From: Thermoflexus sp.
GTDB taxonomy: Bacteria > Chloroflexota > Anaerolineae > Aggregatilineales > Aggregatilineaceae
Direction: 5' to 3'
Assembly (NCBI GenBank): GCA_020724465.1
Contig: DYGX01000003.1
Span: 62,001-126,000 of the forward strand
DNA length: 64,000 nucleotides
In this document: positions 26,522 through 34,529 of the stretch, one piece after another
How positions within the stretch are numbered: position 1 is the first letter of the stretch
How the letters are laid out: every line of letters starts with the position of its first letter
Program-made: the position numbers and the translations under genes
The notes under the pieces: model-generated
The model's database searches: none
What the model was told of the DNA's origin: nothing
What the model saw: the letters and a program-made list of their open reading frames with translations, nothing else

Positions 26522-29317
26522 ATGTTCAGGACACACCGGCGCAAGATCATCGGCGATATCGTCTCACGCAAGACTCGAACGCTGTTAGTATCGCTGAGCG
26601 TTTTTGTCGGCGTGCTGGGCGTGGTGGTGCTGGTCACGATGGGCGAGCTGATGACGCGCCAGCTCGAAAAAGACCTTAACCCGTCCGAAATGGCGATGTT
26701 GCGCGTCTATCTGGACCAGCCGGTCCAGCGCGTGAACAACGAGAGCGTGCTCGAACTGCTGCGCAGCCGCCCCGGCGTCACGGACGTCGAGGGGCAGGCC
26801 GTCTACGGATTCCGGTGGAAGCTGCCGGAAGATGACGAGTTCCGCTCCGGCCAGATGTACGCCTATTCGGAGCCGTTCGGCAGCATCCACCTGGAGCCGG
26901 TGCGCCTGATGCGCGGGCGCTATCCCACCCCCGGCGCGAATGAGGTCGCCATCGAGATCCGCATGGCGCAGAAGTACGGTATCAAGCTCGGCGATACGAT
27001 CGTCGCGCAGCGCAACGGGTTTGGCACGGCTACGCTGAAAGTCGTCGGGTTCATCTTCCAGCCCTATATGTACTTCGGCAGCAACGAGAACACCGAGAAC
27101 GTCTACGCGACCTATGCGGACGCGCAAAGCATTATCCGCTTCACGGGGTTTAGCTCGCTCTACGTGCGCTTCACAGACTTCGCCACCGCGCGCGAGCGGT
27201 CGCCCGAGTTCCGCCGCGTCATTTCGAACTTGACGCCCTACTCCATCGCCTTTTACCTGCTCGACAACCCGCAGCAAAACGCGTTCATCGTCGGCGCGCG
27301 CCAGTTCAGCCGGGTGCTGATGATTCTGGCGATCGTGGCAATGATCGTGTCCAACTTCCTGGTCACGAATGTGATCAGTACGGTCGTTGTGGAGCAGCGC
27401 CAGCAGATTGGCGCGATGAAAGCCCTCGGCGCGACCGAGTTCGATATCATGCTGATCTATCTGGGCCTGGCGTTTGCCTATGGCGTGATAGGGACCATTC
27501 CCGCCGTGCTGGCCGGGCTGCCGCTGGGCCGGGCCGCGGCCGAGGCTGCTGCGCCGCTCGCCAACACCCTGTTGGAAGACACGTCGCCGCCGCCCCTCGC
27601 CATCGCCCTCGGCCTGGGCATGGGCCTGGTTGTGCCTGTGCTGGCCGCGATTGTCCCGGTGGTGAACGGCTCGCGCGTGACCATCCTGGAAGCGATCACC
27701 GACCAGGGCATCCGTGCGGACTACGGGCGCGGGCCGCTGGCGCACCTGCTGGCACGCATTCGTCTGCCGCTCACCATCGACCACGCGATCAACAACATTC
27801 TGCAGCACAAGTCGCGCCTGTCGCTCACCCTGCTGACCCTGATGCTCGCCACCGCGGCCTTCATGGGCATGTTCGCCGTCTTCGACCGCCTCAACGGCGT
27901 CATCACCGACATCCGCGCCGAACTCAGCCTGGATCTGTCGGTTGATACGGCGCGCCTGAGCGTCGCCAGCGTGATGCAAAGCCTGCTGTCCGAGGAACCC
28001 ATTTCGGAGATCCAACCCGGCGTGGCGGTCGAGGTGACCGTCAACGATCCGGTCGATATCACCGTGACATCCGACGAGACCACCACCGCCGATCAGGCCC
28101 CGCACATCTTCGTCACCGCCGTCGATCCGGTCGCAAACTCGCGCGACATCAGCCTGATCAGTGGGACAGGCTGGCAGGACGATCCGCAACGGGAAGGGAT
28201 CGTCATTACGCCGGAGATTGCGGACCGCTTCGACAAGGCGTTGGGGGACGTGCTGACGCTCAGCTCGCCCGAGCAAACGCGCTCGTTCGAGATCATTGGC
28301 ATCGCCGATTATCCGATTCAGACGGCGTTCATGCGCTCGGACGAGCTGGCTTCGTTCATCGGCACGCTGCGCGACGCGCCGGAACCAAACGCGTACTGGC
28401 GCAAGGTGCGCGTCAGCGACGATGGCTCGTTCGAAGCGCTGGAAGATTCCGAAGTGTGGGCAGTGGGCATCGACGACAATGTCGGGCGCTTTCTGGTGCG
28501 CAACTTCAGCGTCGAGACGCCCGGCATCATCATCAGCCGCGACCTGGCCGACACGATCGGCGTGACCGACGGCGATACGCTCAGCCTGCGCCCGGCGGAC
28601 GGCTCGCTGATGGGCGGGCTGATCGAAGCCCCACGCACCACCCTGCCGGTTCTGCGCGTGGTGGATATCGACCCGGCGCAGATGAGCTTCATCTTGCGCC
28701 AGGCGCCCGAAGGGACGCTCGACGCGGAACGCCCGATGCTGATTGCGCTCCATTGGACCGTGCTGGCCGATATTGTGCGAGAGGACTACCGGGCCTTCAC
28801 GCCGCGCACCTTCCGCATCGACCTGGCCGATCCCTTCGACCCCCGCCAGTTCGCCCGGCCCGTCCCGGTCTATACCGATCAGGTGAACTTCGCCGATCGC
28901 GTTGCCGATACAATCCTGAGCCTGGGCGTGCTGATGAGCTTTGCCACCCTGCTCATGGCCATCGTCGGCGGCATCGGGTTGTTCACGCTCACCTCGATGG
29001 CAGTCCACGAGCGCCAGCGCGAGATCGGCGTCATGCGCTCGGTGGGGGCGACATCGCGCATCATCATCCTGCAGTTTCTGGTCGAGGGGGTCGTCGTCGG
29101 CCTCGGTGCGTGGCTGCTTGCCATCCCCATCAGCTATTACCTCAGCCGTCTGCTGCTCGCCTCGGTACCGTTCAACGAGGTAATCAAGTTCAACTACACG
29201 CCGTTCGCGCCGATTCTGGGCCTGGTCGGCGTCATGGCTATCACCGTGCTGGCCACCTTCTATCCGGCCGTGCAAGCTGGCCGCAAGACCGTCGCCGAAA
29301 TCCTGCGCTACCAGTGA
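26522..29317 (+). CDS. large FtsX/MacB-type ABC transporter permease, 931 aa
   Basis: This inner-membrane protein has two FtsX-like permease units. An N-terminal helix (about 20-42) is followed by an extracytoplasmic MacB-PCD-like domain (about 43-245) and three membrane helices (about 265-400) including EQRQQIGAMKALGATEFDIM. A second unit repeats this: helix at about 440-460, a large outer domain (about 465-790) and three helices to the end, with ERQREIGVMRSVGATSRIII. Such proteins move lipids or peptides or work as mechanotransducers with an ATPase partner, which is not encoded nearby. The start at 26522 has only a weak AAGG upstream. The E-x-G-x-M-(K/R)-(A/S)-x-G-A motif in both units is the family hallmark. 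Confidence 0.9.
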   Translation: MFRTHRRKIIGDIVSRKTRTLLVSLSVFVGVLGVVVLVTMGELMTRQLEKDLNPSEMAMLRVYLDQPVQRVNNESVLELLRSRPGVTDVEGQAVYGFRWKLPEDDEFRSGQMYAYSEPFGSIHLEPVRLMRGRYPTPGANEVAIEIRMAQKYGIKLGDTIVAQRNGFGTATLKVVGFIFQPYMYFGSNENTENVYATYADAQSIIRFTGFSSLYVRFTDFATARERSPEFRRVISNLTPYSIAFYLLDNPQQNAFIVGARQFSRVLMILAIVAMIVSNFLVTNVISTVVVEQRQQIGAMKALGATEFDIMLIYLGLAFAYGVIGTIPAVLAGLPLGRAAAEAAAPLANTLLEDTSPPPLAIALGLGMGLVVPVLAAIVPVVNGSRVTILEAITDQGIRADYGRGPLAHLLARIRLPLTIDHAINNILQHKSRLSLTLLTLMLATAAFMGMFAVFDRLNGVITDIRAELSLDLSVDTARLSVASVMQSLLSEEPISEIQPGVAVEVTVNDPVDITVTSDETTTADQAPHIFVTAVDPVANSRDISLISGTGWQDDPQREGIVITPEIADRFDKALGDVLTLSSPEQTRSFEIIGIADYPIQTAFMRSDELASFIGTLRDAPEPNAYWRKVRVSDDGSFEALEDSEVWAVGIDDNVGRFLVRNFSVETPGIIISRDLADTIGVTDGDTLSLRPADGSLMGGLIEAPRTTLPVLRVVDIDPAQMSFILRQAPEGTLDAERPMLIALHWTVLADIVREDYRAFTPRTFRIDLADPFDPRQFARPVPVYTDQVNFADRVADTILSLGVLMSFATLLMAIVGGIGLFTLTSMAVHERQREIGVMRSVGATSRIIILQFLVEGVVVGLGAWLLAIPISYYLSRLLLASVPFNEVIKFNYTPFAPILGLVGVMAITVLATFYPAVQAGRKTVAEILRYQ

Positions 29318-29425
29318 ACGAGCGCCCCTGCCCACCACTGTAACCGGCGAACTCGACCGCAATCTGTTCACCCCGCGCCCGGCGGCTCGATACGGGTTGG
29401 TTTCCGTCCCGGTGCTGCCCAACCG

Positions 29426-29454
29426 TTGCCAATGACCCGGCGGCTTACTATAAT
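29426..29454 (+). promoter_or_regulatory. strong promoter for alaS
   Basis: TTGCCA (29426-29431) and a perfect TATAAT (29449-29454) are 17 nt apart, giving a leader of about 40 nt. Confidence 0.75.
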
Positions 29455-29501
29455 TGCCGCGCAATTTCATTGCGGGCCGATTCGAAAGAGAATCACACAC
29501 G

Positions 29502-32222
29502 ATGAAAAAGATGACCAGCGCGCAGGTGCGCGAGGCATTTCTGGACTACTTTGTAGAACTGGGTCACAAGCGGGTCGCGTCGTCGTCGCTGGTTCCCGGC
29601 AACGACCCCACGTTGCTGTTCACCAACGCCGGGATGGTGCAGTTCAAAGACGTCTTCCTGGGCCTCGACCAGCGCGACTATTCGCGGGCCACGACCGCGC
29701 AGAAGTGCATGCGCGTCAGCGGCAAGCACAACGATCTGGAAAACGTCGGCCCGTCGCCGCGCCATCACACCTTCTTTGAGATGCTCGGCAATTTCAGCTT
29801 CGGAGACTACTTCAAGCGCGAAGCGATCCACTACGCCTACATGCTGCTCACCCGCGTCTACGAGCTGCCCCCGGAACGGCTGGCCTTCACCGTCTTCGAA
29901 AACGACGATGAAGCCTACAACGTCTGGGTCAACGAGATCGGCGTCGACCCGCGGCGCGTCGCGCGCATGGGACCCAAGACGAATTTCTGGCAGATGGCCG
30001 AGACGGGGCCGTGCGGCCCCACCAGCGAGATCCACTGGGACCTGCGCCCGCACGAGGGCATTGACACGATCATCGGCGATCTGCGCGCCGAAAGCGACCG
30101 CTTCCTGGAGCTGTGGAACCTGGTCTTCATGCAGTACAACCGGCTGCAGCCGGATCCGGATCACACCGGCCAGTGGGACCAGCCGCTCCCCAAGCCCGGC
30201 GTCGATACCGGCATGGGACTGGAGCGCCTCTTAAGCGTGATCCAGGGCACCGACGCCAACTATGAGACCGACCTGTTCATGCCGGTTATCCGGCGAGTGC
30301 AGGCGCTCACCGGGCACACCGACGCCGAGCGCGACGCGAACATCGTGCCATACCGCGTCATCGCCGATCACATCCGCGCCGCGACGTTTTTGATCGCGGA
30401 TGGCGTGCGTCCTGGTGCGACGGGGCGCGACTATGTCTGCCGCATGGTCATCCGCCGCGCGGTGCGCTTCGCGTCCAAGCTGGGCTTCGACGAGCCGTTC
30501 CTGGCGGATATCGCAGACGTGGTGATCGAGACGATGGGCGAGCACTACACCGAACTGCCCGAGCACCGCGACGCCATCCGCCGCACCATCACCAACGAAG
30601 AGGTGCGCTTCCGCCGCGCGATGGACCGCGCCCTGGCCGAGCTGGGCGAGATGCTGGCCGCGCTCCCACCAGGGGGAGAGCTGCCCGGTGCGCTGGCCTT
30701 CCGGCTCCACGCCGAGAAGGGTCTGCCGCTGGAAATCACGCGGGATGTGGCGCACGAGCAGGGCTACACCGTAGACGAGGCCGGGTTCCGCGAGGCGCAG
30801 CAGCAGCACGAGGCGATCAGCCGCGGGCGCGACGGCGGCGCGTTCGGCGCGATCATGACCGGCGAGGTCTACCAGTCCGCCTTGAACGCGCTGCGCCAGG
30901 CAGGCCGGCTCAACGGCGGGGTTCGCCAGGAGCAGTACGGCCCGCTGCGCTGCGAGGCGACCGTGATCGGGATTTTGCGCGACGGCGAGCTGGTCGATCA
31001 GGCGCAGGCGGGCGACACCGTCGAGGTTGTGCTCGACGTGACGCCGTTCTACGTCGAGTCGGGCGGCCAGGTGAGCGACACCGGCGTGCTGCAAGGCGCC
31101 GATTGGACGGTCGACGTCGAGGACGTGCGCCAGCCCGTCGGCGGGCTGATCGTGCATCGCGGCGAGGTGGTCGAGGGCCAGCCGCGCGTGGGCACGCGCT
31201 GCACGGCCCAGGTCGACGGCGAGCGGCGGCTGGACATCATGCGCAACCATACCGCGACCCATCTGCTGCACGCCATCCTGCGTCAGGTTCTGGGAACGCA
31301 CGTGCAGCAGCGCGGCTCATTGGTCGCGCCGGACCGCCTGCGCTTCGACTTCAGCCACGACCAGCCGATCACGCCGGAAGAGCTGGACGCCATCGAGCAC
31401 AAGACCAACGAAGCGATTCTGGCGAACATGCCGGTCCTGGCCGTGTGGAAAGACCTGGAGACGGCGCGCGCCGAGGGCGCCATGGCGCTCTTTGGCGAAA
31501 AGTACGGCGAGCGCGTGCGGACGATCAACATTATGCAATCCGAAACCGACCGCTTCAGCTACGAGCTGTGCGGCGGGACGCACGTCGAGCAGACCGGCGT
31601 GATCGGCCCGTTTGTGATCGTCTCTGAGGGCAGCATCGCGCAGGGCATCCGCCGCATCGAAGCGCTGACCGGGCGCGGCGCCGAGGCGTACATCCGCCGC
31701 AGCCTGCATCACCTCAAGCAGATCGCGGCGCGGCTCGGCACCACGCCGGACGCAGTCGAGGCGCGCGTGCAGGCGCTTCAAAGCGAGCTTAAAGCGCAGC
31801 AGTCGGAAAACGCGCGTCTGCGGCGTCAGCTCGCCCGCTACGAGTTCGAAGCGCTGCTACACAGCGTCGAGACGATCGGCGACGCGAGCGTGCTGGTCGC
31901 GCCGATCTCGCCTACCTCGCCCGACACCCTGCGCGAGATGACCGACTGGTTCCGCGATCGGGTCGCCAGCGGGGTGATCGTGCTCGGGATGGTCGGCGAT
32001 GGCGGCAAGCCGCAGTTGATCGCCGCCGTGACCAAGGACCTGACGCCGCGCATCCAGGCCGGGGCCATCATCAAGTCCATCGCCGCGACCATCGGCGGCG
32101 GGGGTGGCGGGCGTCCCGACATGGCGCAGGCGGGCGGCAAACACGCTGAGCGCCTGCCCGAGGCGCTGCAACAGGCGTCGGCGCTGATCCGCGAAAAGCT
32201 AACGGCAGCGCAAGGCAGCTAA
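29502..32222 (+). CDS. alaS: alanyl-tRNA synthetase
   Basis: This 906-residue class II enzyme charges tRNA-Ala and clears misacylated species. The aminoacylation core opens with MTSAQVREAFLDYFVELGHKR and FTNAGMVQFKDVFLG. The editing domain zinc site is N-H-T-A-T-H-L-L-H with C-G-G-T-H-V. The C-Ala domain ends with GGGGGRPDMAQAGGK. The length is normal. The start is taken at ATG 29502; MTSAQ at 29511 is an alternative, and a more upstream in-frame ATG overlaps the -10 box. The last codons (A-A-Q-G-S) and the stop are already inside repeat element B. Confidence 0.98.
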   Translation: MKKMTSAQVREAFLDYFVELGHKRVASSSLVPGNDPTLLFTNAGMVQFKDVFLGLDQRDYSRATTAQKCMRVSGKHNDLENVGPSPRHHTFFEMLGNFSFGDYFKREAIHYAYMLLTRVYELPPERLAFTVFENDDEAYNVWVNEIGVDPRRVARMGPKTNFWQMAETGPCGPTSEIHWDLRPHEGIDTIIGDLRAESDRFLELWNLVFMQYNRLQPDPDHTGQWDQPLPKPGVDTGMGLERLLSVIQGTDANYETDLFMPVIRRVQALTGHTDAERDANIVPYRVIADHIRAATFLIADGVRPGATGRDYVCRMVIRRAVRFASKLGFDEPFLADIADVVIETMGEHYTELPEHRDAIRRTITNEEVRFRRAMDRALAELGEMLAALPPGGELPGALAFRLHAEKGLPLEITRDVAHEQGYTVDEAGFREAQQQHEAISRGRDGGAFGAIMTGEVYQSALNALRQAGRLNGGVRQEQYGPLRCEATVIGILRDGELVDQAQAGDTVEVVLDVTPFYVESGGQVSDTGVLQGADWTVDVEDVRQPVGGLIVHRGEVVEGQPRVGTRCTAQVDGERRLDIMRNHTATHLLHAILRQVLGTHVQQRGSLVAPDRLRFDFSHDQPITPEELDAIEHKTNEAILANMPVLAVWKDLETARAEGAMALFGEKYGERVRTINIMQSETDRFSYELCGGTHVEQTGVIGPFVIVSEGSIAQGIRRIEALTGRGAEAYIRRSLHHLKQIAARLGTTPDAVEARVQALQSELKAQQSENARLRRQLARYEFEALLHSVETIGDASVLVAPISPTSPDTLREMTDWFRDRVASGVIVLGMVGDGGKPQLIAAVTKDLTPRIQAGAIIKSIAATIGGGGGGRPDMAQAGGKHAERLPEALQQASALIREKLTAAQGS

Positions 32223-32381
32223 AGACAGCCAAATGCAGCTACAGACAGCGAAAGACAGCTACAAGCAGCAGAGAATACCTGCTCTTCGCTGTTCCTAGCT
32301 GTTCTTCGCTGCTCTTTGCTGCTCTTCGCTGCTTCTTGCTGTTCTTTGCTGTTCCTTGCTACTCTTCGCTTTCGTGTGCTA
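32206..32381. repeat. 10-nt phased inverted repeat element, copy B
   Basis: Left array: CAGC cores at 32206, 32216, 32226, 32236, 32246, 32256 and 32266, exactly every 10 nt. Right array: GCTG-like cores at 32288, 32298, 32308, 32318, 32328, 32338 and 32348, then GCTA/GCTT variants at 32358, 32368 and 32378. The left and right cores mirror each other around 32278.5, so the transcript can fold into one long imperfect hairpin. Unit consensus on the right is GCTGYTCTTY. It begins inside alaS and ends just before the next gene. Open frames through it (KEQQ/EEQ-rich) are by-products. Confidence 0.9.
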
Positions 32382-32385
32382 CAGT
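32356..32385 (+). promoter_or_regulatory. possible promoter at the end of repeat copy B
   Basis: TTGCTA (32356-32361) and TACAGT (32380-32385) are 18 nt apart. The ATG at 32393 follows the -10 by 7 nt, which would give a leaderless mRNA. The -35 falls inside a repeat unit. Confidence 0.35.
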
Positions 32386-32392
32386 ACGCGCC

Positions 32393-33937
32393 ATGAAAGC
32401 CACCCTGCACGTCCTGCGGCTGGAACCGCACGATGATGTCCTGTCGATCCGCGACCGCCTGACCTTCGTTCGCTCGACGCACGTTTTGCTGGTCTGGCCC
32501 GAAGGCGGCATGGCGTTTCCCCGTCGCAAGCTCGATCTGCTGTTGGTCCAGCGGCAAGCGCGGCGGCTGGGCTTTCACCTGGCGCTGGTCACCGATTCAC
32601 CCGACGTGCTGGCCTACGCCGAAGACCTGAACATCTCCGCCTTCCCCAGCATCGACGCCGCGCGCCGCACGCGCTGGAAAACCCCGCGCGACAAGCTGTT
32701 TGGCGAGCGCCCGCCCGGCTATGCGGCCCAGGCCGCGCTGGCCGGGCGCGCGGCGCGCCCGGGCTGGCGCGAAGAGGCGGCGCGCTCGCGCTGGTTCGCG
32801 CTGGCGCGCTGGAGCCTGTTCTTGCTGCTGGTCGGCGCGCTGGGCACAGCCTTCTGGCTGGTCGCGCCCAGCGCCACCGTCACCCTCACCCCGGCGACCG
32901 ATCAGGTGGCGGTCACCGTCGCCATCACCGCCGATCCGGCGCTGACCGATATCGACATCGAAAACGCGCGCATGCCCGGCACAGTCGTTTCGCTCGAAGC
33001 GACCAGCCGGGTTACCATCGAATCCTCGGGGCGCGAAGACGCCGGCGCGACGCGCGCACGCGGTCGCGTTCGCCTGACTAACCTTTCCAACGGGCCGGTG
33101 ATCGTCCCGCCCGGCACCGTGGTTTCGACAGGTGGCACGTTCCCCATCCGCTTCGAGACACTCAGCGAGCTGATCCTGCCCGCCGGGCAGGACGCCGCCA
33201 GTGAGGTTGACGTTCTGGCGCTGGCCGAGCACGCCGGGACGGATGGCAACGTGCCCGCCGGGGCGATCACGCGCGTAGAAGGCTCGCTCGCCGGCGTGGT
33301 CCAGGTGACCAACCCCAACCCGACGACAGGCGGCGCGTTCCTGGAACGCAAGATCGTGACCGCCGAGGATCACAGCCGCCTGCTTGTGCTGGGGCGCCAG
33401 CAGGTTTTGCAGCGCGCCCGCGATCTGCTGCTGCACCAGTACAGCGGCGAACAGTTCCTCGTCCCCGGCTCGATCACCATCATCGAGGAGCGCCCCGGCT
33501 GGACGATCTACAGCGCGGTAGTGGGCGAGGTCGCCGACAGCGTCAGCCTGGACCTGCGCGCCCGCGTCCAGGCGGTGATCGTCGACGAGCGGCTGGCGCG
33601 CCAGGTCGCCTATGCCGGGCTGCGGCCCCGCATCCGGCCAGGGCTGGAAATCGCCCCGGGCGCGCTGACGTTCACGCGCGGCGCGATCCAGCAGATCGAA
33701 CCGGACGGGCGCGTCACGTTTTTGATGGAAGTGCGCGGCACCAGCACGGTTGCCATCGATCCGAACACGGTGCGCGCGCGCATCGCCGGGACGAGCGTCG
33801 CCGAAGCCCGGCGCCGCCTGGAGCGCGAACTGGTACTGGAGCCGGATCACCCGCCCCGGATCGAGGTCTGGCCGGGGTTCTTGGGGCGGCTGCCCGCGCT
33901 GCCGATGCGCATTCAGGTTGAGATCGTCCGCCCATGA
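32393..33937 (+). CDS. baseplate J/gp47-like membrane protein
   Basis: This 514-residue protein has a soluble N-terminal part (about 1-95) with a Rossmann-like look (VLLVWPEGGMAFPRRKLDLL then FHLALVTDSPDVLAYAEDLN). A basic/Ala-rich stretch and one membrane helix (about 143-162, LFLLLVGALGTAFWLVAP) come next. The C-terminal region (about 165-514) resembles the baseplate J family: GRVRLTNLSNGPVIVPPGTV with VSTGGTFPIRFET and VPAGAITRVEGSLAGV. Bacterial genes of this kind are common in Chloroflexi and are not phage remnants. The role is unknown, perhaps an envelope assembly factor. The ruvX start overlaps its stop by 4 nt (ATGA). The start at 32393 lacks an SD. Confidence 0.8.
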   Translation: MKATLHVLRLEPHDDVLSIRDRLTFVRSTHVLLVWPEGGMAFPRRKLDLLLVQRQARRLGFHLALVTDSPDVLAYAEDLNISAFPSIDAARRTRWKTPRDKLFGERPPGYAAQAALAGRAARPGWREEAARSRWFALARWSLFLLLVGALGTAFWLVAPSATVTLTPATDQVAVTVAITADPALTDIDIENARMPGTVVSLEATSRVTIESSGREDAGATRARGRVRLTNLSNGPVIVPPGTVVSTGGTFPIRFETLSELILPAGQDAASEVDVLALAEHAGTDGNVPAGAITRVEGSLAGVVQVTNPNPTTGGAFLERKIVTAEDHSRLLVLGRQQVLQRARDLLLHQYSGEQFLVPGSITIIEERPGWTIYSAVVGEVADSVSLDLRARVQAVIVDERLARQVAYAGLRPRIRPGLEIAPGALTFTRGAIQQIEPDGRVTFLMEVRGTSTVAIDPNTVRARIAGTSVAEARRRLERELVLEPDHPPRIEVWPGFLGRLPALPMRIQVEIVRP

Positions 33938-34410
33938 GCCGCCCGGCGTTTCCCGGACGCCTGATCGGGGTCGATCACGGCGAGAAGTACATCGGCCTTG
34001 CCATCTCGGACCCGACCGGCCTGCTCGCCCGCCCGCTCGACCTGCTGCGCCGCTCGTCCCGGCGCGAGGATTTCGCCCGCATTGCCGCGCTGATCGAGCA
34101 GCACGGCGCGGTCGGGCTGGTTGTCGGGTTGCCCGAATCTCCGCCTGAGATCACGGTCTACACCCAGGCGGACCGGGTCCGGCGCTGGGCTTCGCGCCTG
34201 GCTGCCGCCGTCCCGGTGCCGGTCTATCTGTGGAACGAGCGCTACTCGTCGCAGGAAGCCGAAGAGCTGCTGGCCCAAGCCGGGCGCAAACGCCGGGACC
34301 GGATCGACGCCGTCGCCGCGGCGGTCATCTTGCAGGAGTTCCTCGACGCCCACCGCGCCGGCGAGCCGTGGCCGGAGCCGGTCGCGCCGGCGGATGACAC
34401 CGAGGCCTGA
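33934..34410 (+). CDS. ruvX: RuvX/YqgF-type Holliday junction resolvase-like nuclease
   Basis: This 158-residue RNase H-fold protein is linked in other bacteria to 16S rRNA 5' processing and Holliday junction handling. The family pattern is clear: LIGVDHGEKYIGLAISDPTG (first catalytic Asp), GLVVGLPESP, VYLWNERYSSQEAEELL (catalytic Glu) and RRDRIDAVAAAVILQEFLD (second Asp). Members usually have VGLP-x-x-x-x-G, here PESPPEIT. It overlaps the preceding gene by ATGA and is followed by mltG, a pairing found in many bacteria. The C-terminal 20 residues are an acidic, Pro-rich tail. Confidence 0.94.
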   Translation: MSRPAFPGRLIGVDHGEKYIGLAISDPTGLLARPLDLLRRSSRREDFARIAALIEQHGAVGLVVGLPESPPEITVYTQADRVRRWASRLAAAVPVPVYLWNERYSSQEAEELLAQAGRKRRDRIDAVAAAVILQEFLDAHRAGEPWPEPVAPADDTEA

Positions 34411-34453
34411 GCATGCCGCCGGGAATCCGGCGCCTGGGCGCCGGATGGCGCCG

Positions 34454-34482
34454 TTTACGCCGCTGCGTTTTGACCCTATAAT
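34454..34482 (+). promoter_or_regulatory. promoter of mltG
   Basis: TTTACG (34454-34459) and a perfect TATAAT (34477-34482) are 17 nt apart. The leader is about 40 nt and carries the SD. Confidence 0.65.
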
Positions 34483-34529
34483 CTCTGCATCCCGGCCTGG
34501 ACCGATCGCTAGCCTGAGGAGACCTGAGG

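Noticed and set aside
26585-29500. 971-codon open frame antisense to the FtsX-type permease
   Set aside because: It mirrors the permease gene and reads as His/Arg/Asp-rich low-complexity protein. No start signal or domain.
32219-32578. Minus-strand frame with KEQQ/EEQ-rich repeats over repeat copy B
   Set aside because: It arises from the 10-nt DNA repeat read in one frame (30-nt period). There is no SD, and it overlaps the baseplate-J gene start.
32393-33937. Prophage or contractile tail cluster because of the baseplate-J domain
   Set aside because: No other tail, capsid, integrase or terminase gene is present. Neighbours are alaS, ruvX and mltG.
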